From CAZSNT01 sp964607765 (GTDB lineage: Bacteria; Verrucomicrobiota; Lentisphaeria; Oligosphaerales; JABHEG01), in the NCBI GenBank assembly GCA_964607765.1, contig CAZSNT010000009.1, forward strand, positions 1-64,000: a stretch of DNA of 64,000 nt, in the 5' to 3' direction. Below are positions 1-12,900 of the stretch, piece by piece. Under the pieces are notes generated by a model, which was not told where the DNA came from, ran no database searches, and worked only from the letters and a program-made list of their open reading frames with translations. The stretch's first letter is position 1. Each line of letters opens with the position of its first letter. Made by a program: the position numbers and the translations under genes.

Positions 1-3000
1 CGGCAGGCAGCAGCAAGCCCGTGTCGAGCTCGATACGGTACGAGGTCGTGTCGACAGCCATGCCGTGGCTCGGGACCAGTGTGTCAACGCCGTACTCGTA
101 CACGCCGTTACGGTTCGTGTCGGTGTAGAGTGCGAACGTAACGTCCTCTTCGGCGAGCAGATCGCCGCTCTGGATCGCGACCGTTACAGCGTGCAGCATG
201 TGCGCGCTCGCGGCGTCAGGCTGACTCAGGTTCAACCCGAAGAGTGCCACGCCGTCGTAGTCAGGCGCGTCCAGCCAGTACCCCTGTGTGCCCTTTGCCA
301 GCGCGACCACCTGGTAGTCTTCCGTAGCGATAGAGAGTTGCTGTGTGACTTCGCTGTCGCCGGTATTGAGTGCCAGGTCGCGCAGGTCCACGACGGCATC
401 GTCGCGCAGGGCGACGTAGACGCCATCGGCGAGGGCGCTGTCCGGGCTGCTCCCCAGCTCGATTGTGAGCTCGTCGCCATCGGCGTTCCAGCTCACTGCA
501 GCGCCGGTCCCGAAGGTAGCCGCGGTGCCTGCCGCGCTATTGAACAGGAAGTCAGCTCCGGTAACTGTGGCGCTGGTATCCATGGGTTCACTGAAGGTGA
601 TCGTCAGGACGTCCGACTCTGTGACGCCCTGCACTGCGCGGTCCGTGAAGGTGACTGCTGCCACGAACGGCTTGCCATCTTCGTAGACGGCGAGTTCATC
701 GTAGCTGCTGTCGATGAGGTTACCTGCGGGATCGAACAGGTTGAGGATGGTGATCGTATCACGTGCAGCGACGGTTGGATCGGTACCTACAGTGATGACG
801 ACGTTTGCGGGCACAGCGGCGGTAGCGGCATTGGCGGCGACCGTCGCCCCATCGCCCCAGGAGTGGCTGTTGTTCAGCGTGAAGCTATCGATCACCACGC
901 GTGCGCTGTCCAGCGTTTCCGAGAAGTAGAGGGTGAAGGTATCGCCGGCGCTGATGGCTCGGTTTGCATCGGCGTCACTCCAGACCACTTCACGTGCCAC
1001 GCTTTCGCTGTCCACGAAGGCAATGGCGTCGGAGGCAGTGATTGCCCTTGGTGCGACGCCGTCTTCGAGCTCTTCGGCGGGCGTTTCATTGACGGCGGTA
1101 TTGCCGGCGAGGTCAGTGACGCCAGTGAACGTGGTGATGGTCATGCCTGCGGTGAGCGCTTCCGCGCCCGTGCCGAGGAGCAGCGTCACTTTGCGCGGCG
1201 TATTCCAGACGCTGGCATCGACTGTAGCGGTATTGCCGCCGACGCTGATCGACACGATGGTGACGGGCAGCATGTCTTCGCTGAACTGGAGGTAGATGGT
1301 ATCGCCGGCGGTATAGCCAGTCGAGTTCGGGGTAGTGCTGAGGTCGTTGTTAATGAGCGTCCCGATCTCTTCGAGCAGCGGCGCGACCGCGTCGACAAGT
1401 GCGATGCCGGGCGCGGCTGTTGCGTCCTCATTGCCCACGTCATCGGTCACGGTTTCGTCCGGATCGACGGTCATACCACTGAGTACGACGGCGGTTGCCC
1501 CGACTTCGATGTCATAGAGCTGGTTATCCGAGTCGACCACGAGCGTGATGGTGCTGTTTCCCCATGCGCCGCCGGTTGAGAGCGGCAGCACATCGTCGAG
1601 GCTCGCGCCCGCGTCAGTAAGTGTTGTGACGTTAACCGCCTCACTGAAGGCGAAGCGGAGTGTATCACCGTCACTGAAGTAGCCGTAGCCGTCGGTCCCA
1701 GCGTTCTCAGAGTCTGTCCACGTAATACTCACGAGCGTAGGCGAGGTGGCGTCGATACGGACTTCCACGGCTTCCGCGGTCACGTCGACGTTACCTGCGT
1801 AATCACTAACCGCGTCACTGCCGGTGCTAGCCGGGCTGATTGTATCGCGATCGGCGAAGTCGACATTGGGTCCGAGCACGATTGTTGCGGTTGTCCCGTC
1901 ATCGCTCCAGATCAGCTGTGCGGCATCGAAGGATGCGGTACCGGCATTGTTCACGCCGGCGGCCAGTCCGAGCGCGGTATCTGCGTTATCGACGGTAAGC
2001 GTTGTGGGATCGACGGCTTCGCTGAAGACGACGGCGACCGTATCGCTGGCGCTAACCGCGCCATTGCCATCGACATCGGTGAACGTAGCGCTGACCACAG
2101 CGGGTCCGGTGCGGTCGACGATCAGGTTCGTGGTGGCGAACGATGTCTGGACGGCAGCGTATGCGGCCTCTGCATCAGTCGGTTTCGTGTAGGTGACGGC
2201 TCCGGGCAGGAGTGAGACGTGGAACTGATCCCCGTCTTCGACCTGTGCTGCGGCGCTGAGAGTGACCATGACGGTGTAGGTTTCACTGGCGCCAGCTGCG
2301 ATTGTCGGTTCACTGCCTGCGGCGAAGGAGAAGTTCACCACGTACGGGCCGGAGCCATGCCAGTCAGCGAGGCTGTCGACCTTGCCGATTTCCGTGTCCG
2401 AGCTGTCCAGGATACGGACTTGGGCGACGTCCTCCGGGGTGAAGTCTGCGGCCGCGCCTTCGAATTCGACCTCTACGGAGCTCAGCCCCACCTCGGTGGC
2501 ATCTGCGGCTGCCGTGAAGCTGAGCACGGCGGTTTCCGTTTCCGGCCGGATTGCGGCTCCGGGGTTGTCGACTGCGATACTGTCGAAGACAGTGGCAACG
2601 CCCTCGATATTGCTCAGGCGCAACACATGCAAGGCATCCGGGTCGGCCACGGCAGCGGCATTCAGGCTCACGATTGTGCCTGCGGCTGCGAGGTTAACGC
2701 GTCCGAGGTCTACCAAGGTGCTGCCGTCGAAGTCATCCAGGAACGTCACGTCAACGGCGCCACTGCCGGTGAGTGTGAGAGTGCTCTGGTCACTCAGCCT
2801 CCCGGTGAAGGCGATTTCGACCGTGTTGCGGTATGCGAAGGCGGCGGTTTGGAGTCCGCTCGGGAAGGTACCGAGCAAGACTTTGCTCGCGTCCATGCTG
2901 GAAGGCACGGTGAACTGCACTGTTTCCGGGTCATCGACGGCGACCGTATCGAAGGCTTCGCCGAGTTCCTCATCCGGGTCGAGGGTGAACACGGCCCACG

Positions 3001-6000
3001 TCTTGGCGATCTCGTCTTCGTAGACCGTATTGGTGCGGACCTGATAGGTCGAGGTAGTGGCCGTTGTGGCCGGCACGCCGGTCACGTTGGAGATGACCAC
3101 ATCCCCGGCTTCGATCTTGAACGCGACGCTATCCCCGACGGTGGGTCCGGCGAGTGTCCGTGCGACGACGATCCAGTCGTAGCCGGCATCGGCCCCGGTG
3201 TCATCGGTGGGCAGCAGCACGCCCGCATCGAGTTCGACGCGGTAGGTACTGGCATCGACGGCGAGGCCGTAGCTTGGCACGAGTGTGTCAGTGCCGTAAT
3301 CGTAGACGCCATCGTTGTTCACATCCTGGTAGATTGCGAACTCGATCTCTTCGCTGCCTGCGGGGCCGAAGACCACGTCACCGGACGCCCAGCGGACCGT
3401 AACGCTTGAGAGCCGGTGATCGGCTGTTGCGCTCGGCTGCTGCAGGTTCAGTCCGAAGACGGCGACGCCGACCTCATCGGGGGCGTCGAGCCAGAGCCCG
3501 GCGGCGGTTTTGGAGAGAGCGACTACCTGGTAGTCGGACGTCGCGATCCGCATTGCAGCATTCAGTTCTTCGTCGCCGGTATTGAGGGCAAGGTCGCGGA
3601 CATCGACGGTGACGTCATCACGGAGCGCGACGTATACGCCGTCTGCGATCTCTGCGGCATCCGGGCTTGTTCCGAGGGTGACGGTCAGTTCAGTACCGTC
3701 GCTGTTCCAGGCGATCTGTTCCGTGCTACCGGTTCCGAACGTATCGTCGTCCCCGGCGGTTCCGTTGAACAGGAAGTCAGCGCCACTAACCGTTCCACTG
3801 GTATCCATGGCCTCGCTGAAGGTAATGACAAGCGTATCGCCACTGTCGGCGTCGACCGTTCCCTGGTCTGTGAAGGTAACGGCTGTGACGAACGGCTTGC
3901 CGTCCTCGTAGACGGTGAGTTCGTCGTAGCTGCTATCGATGAGGTTATCGGCGGGGTCGAAGAGGTTGACAATCGTGATGGTATCACGCGCGGCGACGGT
4001 CGGATCCGTACCCACGGTAATGACGACATTAGCGGGCACGGCTGCAGTGGCGGCGTTAGCGGCTGTGGCTGCACCGTCGCCCCAGGTGTGTTCATCATTG
4101 AGCGTGAAGCTATCGATTGAGACGCGTGCGCTGTCGAGCGTTTCGGAGAAATACAGCGTGAAGGTATCCCCGGCGCTGATGGCGCGATCAGCGTCTGCGT
4201 CATTCCAGACGACCTCACGTGCCACGCTTTCGCTGTCGACAAACGCGACCGCATCCGAAGCGGCGACTGCTCTCGGCGCGACGCTGTCTTCGAGTTCCTC
4301 TGCCGGCGTCTCATTGACGGCGGTGTTACCGGCAAGGTCAGTCACACCGGTAAGTGTACCGACCGTCATGCCCGCGGTGAGGGCTTCTGCGCCCGTTCCC
4401 AGCAGCAGCGTCACTTTGCGGGGCGTATTCCAGACGCTGGCGGCCACGGCGACGTTGCTTCCGCCGACGCTGATCGAGGTGATGATGACGGGGAGCATGT
4501 CTTCGCTGAACTGCAGGTAGATGGTGTCGCCGGCGGTGTAGCCTGTTGAGTTCGGGATTGAGTCCAGGTCATTGTTGATCAGGGTCCCGATCTCCTCGAG
4601 CACAGGCGCGACGGCATCGACGAGCGCGAGTCCTGGCGCGGTGGTTGCGTCTTCGTTGCCCACCTCATCGGTGACGGTTTCATCCGGGTCAACGGTCATG
4701 CCGCTGAGGAGGACAGCGGTCGAGCCGACAACGACATCGTAAAGCTGGCTGTCGGAGTCCGCCACGACTGTAATGGCGCTGTTCCCCCAGGCTCCGCCTG
4801 TTGACAGGGGCAGCACATCGTCGAGGCTCGCGCCCGCGTCAGTAAGTGTTGTGACGTTAACCGCCTCACTGAAGGCGAAGCGGAGTGTATCGCCCTCGCT
4901 GAAGTAGCCGTAGCCATCGGTACCGATGTCCTCAGAGTCGGTCCACGTGATACTCACGAGCGTGGGTGCGACGGCGTCGATGAGGATCTCGACGGCTTCG
5001 GCTGTCACGTCGACATTACCGGCGTAGTCACTAACCGCGTCACTGCCGGTGCTTGCCGGGCTGACGGTATCGCGATCGGCGAGATCCACGTTCGGTCCGA
5101 GCACGACAGTGGCAGTTGTCCCGTCATCGCTCCAGATCAGCTGTGCGGGATCGAACGAGGCGCTACCGGTGTTATTTGCACCGGCGGCGAGTCCGAGTGC
5201 GGTGTCCGCGTTGTCGACGGTCAGTGTTGTGGGATCGACTGCTTCGCTGAAGACGACTGCGACCGTATCACTGGCGCTGACGGCGCCATTGCCATCGACA
5301 TCGGTGAATGTGACGCTGACCACCGCCGGTCCGGTGCGGTCCACGACGAGGTCGGTGGTGGCGAACGATGTCTGGACGGCAGCGTAGGCGGCCTCTGCGT
5401 CGGTCGGCTTCGTGTAGGTAATGGCTCCGGGCAGCAGTGAGACGTGGAATTGGTCCCCTTCCTCTACCTGTGCTGCGGCGCTGAGTGTAACCATGACGGT
5501 GTAGGTCTGGCTGGCGCCGGCTGCGATGGTCGGCTCACTGCCTGCGGCGAAGGAGAAGTTCACCACGTAGGGGCCGGAGCCGTGCCAGTCAGCGAGGCTA
5601 TCGACTTTACCGATTTCCGTATCCGTGCTATCCAGGAGGCGGACCTGTGCGACGTCTTCCGGGGTAAAGTCCGCGGCCACGCCTTCGAACTCGACGGCGA
5701 CCGAACTCAGGCCGACCTCGGTGGTGTCTGCGGCGGCGGTGAAGCTCAGCACTGCAGTCTCCACCTCGGGCCGGATGACGGCGCCGGAGTCAGCGACCGC
5801 AACGCTATCGAAGACAACGACCGCCCCCTCGGACGGATTTGCCAAGCGCAAGACATGGAGGTTATCGGGATCCGCGGTAGCAACAGTTTGGAGCAGTTGC
5901 TGCACGCCACCCGCGGCCAATGTCACGGTTCCCAGGTCAGCGAGGGCTGTTCCGCCGTTGCTGGTGAAGTCACTGAGGGCTTGGACAGTGACGTTTCCGG

Positions 6001-9000
6001 ACCCGACCAGTTGCAGGACGCTCTCGTCCGTGAGTCGGCCGTTGAACTGAATCTCCACGGCGTTGCGGTATGCGGTGAGGCGTGTCTGGAGGCCATCGGG
6101 GAAGGTGCCGAGCAGGACTTTGGTGGCATCCATGGAATCAGGCACGGTGAACTCGATCGTTTCCGGGTCATCGACTGCGACCGTATCGAAAGTCTCCCCG
6201 AGTTCCTCGTCCGGATCGAGCGTGAACACGGCCCAGGTCTTGGCGATTTCATCTTCGTAGACGGTATTGGTGCGGACCTGGTAGGTCGAGGTAGTAGCGG
6301 TTGCGGCCGGCACGCCGGTCACGTTGGAGATGACCACATCGCCGCTTTCGATCTTGAAGGCGACGCTGTCGCCGACGGTGGGTCCGGCGAGTGTCCGTGC
6401 GACCACGATCCAGTCGTAGCCGGCATCGGTCCCGGTGTCGTCGGTGGGCAGGAGCACACCCGCATCGAGTTCGACGCGATACGTGCTGGCATCGACGGCG
6501 ACGCCATAGCTCGGCACGAGTGTATCGGTGCCGTAGTCGTAGACCCCATCGTTATTCACATCCTGGTAGACGGCGAACTCGATCTCTTCGCTGCCTGCGG
6601 GGCCGAAGACCACGTCACCGGAGGCCCAGCGGACGGTGACGCTCGAGAGTCGGTGATCGGCTGCAGCGGCGGGCTGCTGGAGGTTCAATCCGAAGACGGC
6701 GACACCGACCTCATCGGGCGCGTCGAGCCAGAGCCCGGCAGCGGTCTTGGAGAGGGCGACGATCTGGTAGTCGGACGTTGCGATCCGCATGGCCGCGTTC
6801 AGTTCCTCGTCGCCGGTGTTGAGCGCGAGGTCGCGGACATCGACTGTGACGTCGTCTCGCAGCGCGACGTAGACGCCGTCGGCGATTTCGACGGTATCCG
6901 GGCTTGTTCCGAGGGTGACGGTCAGCTCGGTACCATCGCTATTCCAGGCGATCTGTTCCGTGCTGCCGGTCCCGAATGTATCGTCGTCCCCTGCGGTTCC
7001 ATTAAACAGGAAGTCTGCGCCGCTAACTGTGCCACTGGTATCCATGGCTTCGCTGAAGGTGACGACGAGGGTGTCGCCTGAGCTTGCTCCTGTGGTTCCC
7101 TGGTCGGCGAAGGTGACGGCTGTGACGAACGGCTTGCCGTCTTCGTAGACAGTGAGTTCATCATAACTGCTGTCGATGAGGTTATCGGCCGGGTCGAAGA
7201 GGTTGACGACGGTGATAGTGTCGCGTGCGGCGACGGTTGGATCCGTGCCCAGGGTGATGACGACGTTAGCGGGCACGGTTGCAGTGGCCGCATTAGCAGC
7301 GGTTGCGGCTGCGTCACCCCAAGTGTGGTCATCATTGAGCGTGAAGCTCTCGATGGTCACCCGTGCGCTGTCCAGCGTTTCGGAGAAGTACAGGGTGAAT
7401 GTATCGCCGGCGCTGATGGCGCGGTTAGCGTCTACGTCGTTCCAGACGACGTCCCGGGCGACATCGTCGTTATCGACGAACGCGATCGCATCCGACGCAG
7501 TGACGGCGCGCGGCGCGACGGCATCCTCGAGTTCCTCGGCCGGGGTTTCATTCACAGCGGTGTTCCCGGCGAGGTCGGTAACGCCGGTGAGAGCGCCGAG
7601 GGTCATGCCTGCGGTCAGCGCTTCCGCGCCCGTACCGAGCAGCAGCGTGACCTGCTGCGGCGTGTTCCAGACCGTAGCGTCTACGGTAACCGTGTTCCCG
7701 CCGACGGTGATGGACGCGATGGTCACGGCGACCATGTCCTCGGAGAACTGGAGGTTGATGGTATCACCCGTGGTGTATCCGGTGGAGCTCGGCGTGTCGT
7801 TGAGGTCGTTGTTGGTGAGTGTTCCTATCTCTTCGAGCACGGGTGCGACGTTATCGACGAGCGCGATGCCCGGGGCGGTTGTGGCATCCTCGTTGCCGAC
7901 CTCGTCTGTGACGATGGCGTCCGGATCGACGGTCATGCCGCTGAGCAGGACCGCAGTTGATCCGACGGCCAGGTCATAGAGCTGGTTGTCGGAATCGGGC
8001 ACGACTGTAATGGTGCTGTTACCCCAGGAGCCGCCGGTTGACAGCGGCAGGGCATCGTCGAGGCTCGTACCCGCGTCCGTAAGTGTTGTGACGTTAACCG
8101 CCTCACTGAAGGCGAAGCGCAGCGTGTCGCCGTCACTGAAATAGCCGTAGCCATCCGTGCCCAGCGTTTCCGAATCAGTCCACGTGATGCTCACGAGTGT
8201 GGGCGACGTGGAATCGACGCGGATTTCGACGGCTTCGGCCGTGACGTCGGCGTTTCCGGCGTAATCTGTGACGGTACTGTCGGGGTTGATGGTATCGCGA
8301 TCGGCGAGATCGACATCTGTTCCGAGCACGACAGTGGCGGTTGTCCCGTCATCACTCCAGATCAGTTGTGCTGCATCGAAGGAGGCGGCGCCGGTGTTAT
8401 TGGCGCCGACGGCCAACCCGAGTGCGGTGTCCACGTTGTCGACCGTGAGGGTGGTGGGGTCGACCGCTTCGCTGAACACGACCGCGACGGTATCGCTGGC
8501 GCTAACCGCGCCATTACCGTCCACGTCAGTGAAGGTCGCGCTGACGACTGCGGGGCCGGTGCGATCCACGGTCATGCCATTGCTGACGAATGACGTCTGC
8601 AGCGCTGCGTAGGCCGCGTCGGCGCCGGTCGGCTTGGCATAAGTGACTGATTCCGGGACGAGGATCGCCTGGAATCGGTCACCATCCTCGACCTGCGCGC
8701 TTTCGTTCAGCGTGAGCATGACGGTGTAGGTTTCGGTCGAGCCGGCTGCGACCGGGGTGGGTTCACTGCCGGAGGCGAACGAGAAGTTCACGACGTAGGG
8801 TGCGGTTCCGTTCCAGTCTGCGAGGCTGTCGGCCTTGGCCACCTCGGCACCGGAGCTATCCAGGATCCGGACCTGGGCGACATCCTCGGGCGTGAAGTCA
8901 CCGGCGCCATGGAATTCGACGGCGAGCGAGCTGAGCGCGACCTCGGTGGAATCCGCGGCGGCGGTGAAACTCAGTACGGCGGTCTCCGTCTCGGGCCGAA

Positions 9001-9985
9001 TGAAGGCCCCGGCGTTATCGACGACGATGCTGTCGAAGGTCACGGCGGCGGCCGCATCATTGCGCAGCCGGATGACGTGGTAGGTATCGGGGTCCACGAC
9101 GGCAGCCGGTCCGAGTCCGACGGTCGCCCCGAGTGCAGTCAGGTTCACGGTACCGAGGTCTGCGAGCACGGTGCCATCGAAGCCATCGATGAGTTCGACG
9201 GCGACGGCGCCGGATCCTGCGAGCGTCAATGTGCTCTGGTCACTAATCCGCCCACTGAACGCAATTTCGACGGCGTTGCGGTAAGCGCTTCCCGTTCCCT
9301 GCAGCCCGCTCGGGAAGGTGCTGAGCAGCACTTTCGTCGGGTTCATGCTGGCCGGCACGGTAAACTGCACGGTCTCGGGATCATCGACTGCGATGGTGTC
9401 GAATGCCTCTCCGAGTTCCGCGTCCGGGTTGATCGTGAACATGGTCCAGGCCTTGGCGATCTCGTCTTCGTAGACTGTATTCACGCGGAGCTGGTAGGTG
9501 GACGTGGTGACCGTTGACGCGGGGACGCCAGCCATGTTGGAGACGACGACGTCTGTGCTCTGGATTTCGAAGGACACGCTGTCGTCGACCGTGGGTCCAC
9601 CGAGCGTACGCGCGACGACGATCCAGTCATAGCCGGCGTCGGTTCCGGCATCGTTATCGGGCAGTTCTTCGCCGGCGTCCAGCTCGATGCGACAGGTACT
9701 GGCATCGATGAGGACGACATGGCTTGGTACCAGCACATCGGCGGCGTAGTCGTAGACGCCGTCATTATCGGTATCCTGGTACAGCGCGAACTCAATCTCC
9801 TCGCTGCCTGCGGGTCCGAACGCGATATCGCCGGCTGCTCTGCGGACGGTGACGCTGGTGAGCCGGTGATCCGAGTTGAGGTCGGTCTTCTGCAGGTTGA
9901 TACCGAAGACTGCGACGCCGGTTTCATCGGGCGCATCGAGCCAGAGCCCGGCGGCCGTGGTAGCGGGTGCGACCACCTGGGCGGC
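1..9985 (-). repeat. Long tandem repeats of about 1,070 residues (3.2 kb) in the giant protein
   Basis: The same calcium-loop anchor (Y-Q-D-x-N-N-D-G-V-Y-D-Y type) recurs at 9745, 6532, 3295 and 91, giving periods of 3213, 3237 and 3204 bases, all divisible by three. Three full units and part of a fourth are visible. Each unit holds a calcium loop, an E-T-A-V-L-S-F-T-A-A-A-D beta domain and about five Ig-like domains with F-S-E-A-V/M, F-S-E-T-L or F-S-E-D-M motifs. A ~70-base block near 1595-1665 recurs almost unchanged near 4820-4890 and 8060-8130, so the duplications are recent or homogenised. Confidence 0.93.
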
Positions 9986-12900
9986 GGTGACGTCTGCGGC
10001 GCTGGCGGCCGTCGGATCGGTGCCTGCCTGGTACTCGGAGCGGTTTGCGAGTCCGTCGCCATCGAGGTCAGCTGTGGCATCGGCGGCGGCGTTGGGGTTA
10101 AGCCCGAACAGCGTCTCCCAGAAGTCAGGCATTCCGTCGCCGTCGGAGTCATTGGCGTAGTCGGTGACGGGGGTAGTGCCTGCGGCGAGCACGACGGTTG
10201 CTGCATCGCCCTGGAATGTACCGGCATCGTTCCAATCCTCTTCCCAGTTCCGCGGGAAGCTGAAGTTCCCACCGACGAACTCTTCGGCAGAGTCTCCGCC
10301 GTCATCGAAGCGGAGGTATGCGATGAGGCCGGTTTCGCTTCCAAGCAGTGTTGCTGCGCGCGCTGCTTCGATTTGTGTTTCGGTGCGTGCGGCGCGCCAG
10401 ATGCGGACGTCGTCGATGAGGCCGGCGAATTCGTTCTGCACGGCTGTGCCGGTGTATCCTGCACCGACGAAGGTCTTGACGGGGCCGACGCCGTTTGTTG
10501 CGGGCACGTAGGATGTTGCGGCGGGCGTGCCGGCTTCTTCGCCATCGATGTAGAGGCGGATCCGGTTATCCGTCGCATTGTAGACGGCGGCGATGTGTGT
10601 CCAGGTCGCGCCGTCGTCGGTGACGTATGTTGTCCCGGAATCGGTGCTCGCGGTCTGCCCTGTTCCGTCAGTGAACGAGCCGATCAGCTGCCAGTTACCG
10701 TCGGCATCGGTATCATCCAACACCATCCGGTAGTTGTAGACTCCGGCGGCCACGGTGCGGACGACGACGTCCTGGGTCCCGCCGGTTGCTGCATCGGGCC
10801 GGACCCACGCTTCGAGTGTCCAGTCCAGCGACGAGAGTTGCGTTGCATCCGAGGCCGCGAGCCTGGAGGCCATGGGCAGTTCGAGGTAGTCGCCCGTGCC
10901 ATCGAGTGTGAGTGCGCGGTAAGTGAGCGGGCTGAGTGCGCTTGTCGGGCTGGTTCCGGCGAGGACTTCGTCGCCGTCGCTGTCGCCGTCGTCATCCGTA
11001 TCGATGGTTCTGGGATCGCTGGCGAAGGTCTCTTCATCGGCGTTGTTGAGGCCGTCGCCGTCGAAGTCTTCGAGTCCATCCAGGATTCCGTCGTTATCCG
11101 TGTCGTGATCGAACGGGTTGGTACGGCAGGCGTACTCGTAGGCGTTGGTAAGGCCATCGCCGTCGTTGTCGGTATTTCCGCCGATGGATCCGTGGACCGA
11201 CTCGAACCAGTCCGGCACGCTGTCGCTGTCGGCGTCATCGAAGACGAGTTCATAGCTGACGAGCGGTGTCGGGTCGACTGCGACGACCCAGTTGGATGTA
11301 CCGTTGGCGCTGCCGACGCCGTATGCGGCGGCTTCCAGGTCGTAGTCCGCGGCATCGGTGGCGGGGTAAGCGTTGGCGAAGTCTTCGATGTTGAGACCGG
11401 CGTCATCGAAGCGGTAGTATGCGATGAGCGCGCCCGTATTGGCGGGCACGATGACGTCGCGGAATGCCTCGATCTGCGCCCTGGACCGGGCCGTCTGCCA
11501 GACGCGCACCTCATCGAGGAGCCCGGCTCCGAGGCGGCCGCTGCCATCTGCGGAGCCATCTCCGCCGAGGAACATGAGCCCGTTACCTCCTATGGGTCCC
11601 ATGGGATCAGGTACGATCTGCGACATTTCGATGATGCCATCGATGTAGAGTGTCAAGGTGTTGGCCGCGGCGTCCCAGACGCCGGCGACGTGACGCCACT
11701 CGCCGGTGCTGAACCCGGCGGCGGCCGTAGACCCGGCGATGTAGTGATCACCGAACTTGACGTAAGGCTTGGAGTCGATGCCGAGCCCGATTTCCATGGC
11801 AGCCCAATTACCCTCCGTCCGGCTGATCTGATAAGAGAGGATGACTCCGCTCGGGTCTGCGGCGGCGGGTTGCACCCATGCCTCCAAAGTCCACGAGCCT
11901 CCGTTGCGATTGAAGCGGTTGCTGTCGGGCAGGAGGATGCCTTGGGGGTAGAGGGTTGTGGACACCTGGCTGAGATCGAGGCTGCGTGCCGGTGCGACGA
12001 GCGGGGTCGGGTCGACCGGATCGACGTGTGCCATGCTGTAGAGCGGGCTGGTGATGTAATCGGTCACGCCCGTGCCATTGTCGTCATGGTCACCGTAGAT
12101 CTCATCGCGGTCATCGATGCCGTCGTCATCGGAGTCCGTCAGGGCGACGTTCGTGCCGAACGTCTCCTCTGTCTCGTTGGAGAGTCCATCGCCATCGGCG
12201 TCCTCGTCACCGTCGGCTGTACCATCGTCATCGGTGTCGCCGTCGTTCGGATCGAGTCCGGCCAGATACTCAGTGAGGTCCGTGAGTCCATCGCCGTCGG
12301 CGTCTCCGGTACCGTTGCTGGTGACGGTGTCGCCGAAGTGCTCACGTTCCCACTCATCCGCCATGCCGTCGTTATCTGCATCGAGGACTTCGTCGGTGAC
12401 GGGGCAGGTGGATGTCACGAAGGTCGCGCTGCCCTGGAGCGTTGCGGCATGGATCCAGTTGCTGTTCCAATCGGACGCGAATGTCGGATTGAACTCCTGG
12501 ACGGTGTCACCTTCATCGTCGAAGCGGTAGTAGGCGACGAGTGTGGGATATGAGTCGCCGACGAGGCTCCTGTCGAAGGTAGAGGCGACATCGGTTGCGG
12601 AGCGGGTCTCACTCCAGATACGCACCTCATCGATTTGGCCGTCGAAGTTGGCTCCGACGCGCTGTGTGATAGCCTCTTCGCCCTGCGTGACGGGCTGGGT
12701 AGCTCCGATGACTGCGCTTCCTTCGGGGCGCCCGTTGACGTAGATGGTGAGCGTTCCGGCGCCCTGCGAGTAGGCCCCGGCGATATGCGTCCATGCGCCG
12801 GTCGGGATGCTGTCGGTGGCAGTGGCGCGCTGTATGGCCCCGCCATCGAGCGTGAAGGCCACGTAGGGCTTGTGTTCGAGGATACCGAGTTCGTAGTTAC

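Noticed and set aside
9719..12553. Very long plus-strand open frame (~940 codons), and similar long plus-strand frames at 35381-38182, 38474-40981 and 25061-27109
   Set aside because: They are antisense to the giant gene. Their translations are Val/Gly/Glu/Arg/Cys-rich mirrors of Asp-rich calcium repeats, with no domain signatures. High GC and repeated Asp codons remove stops on the opposite strand.
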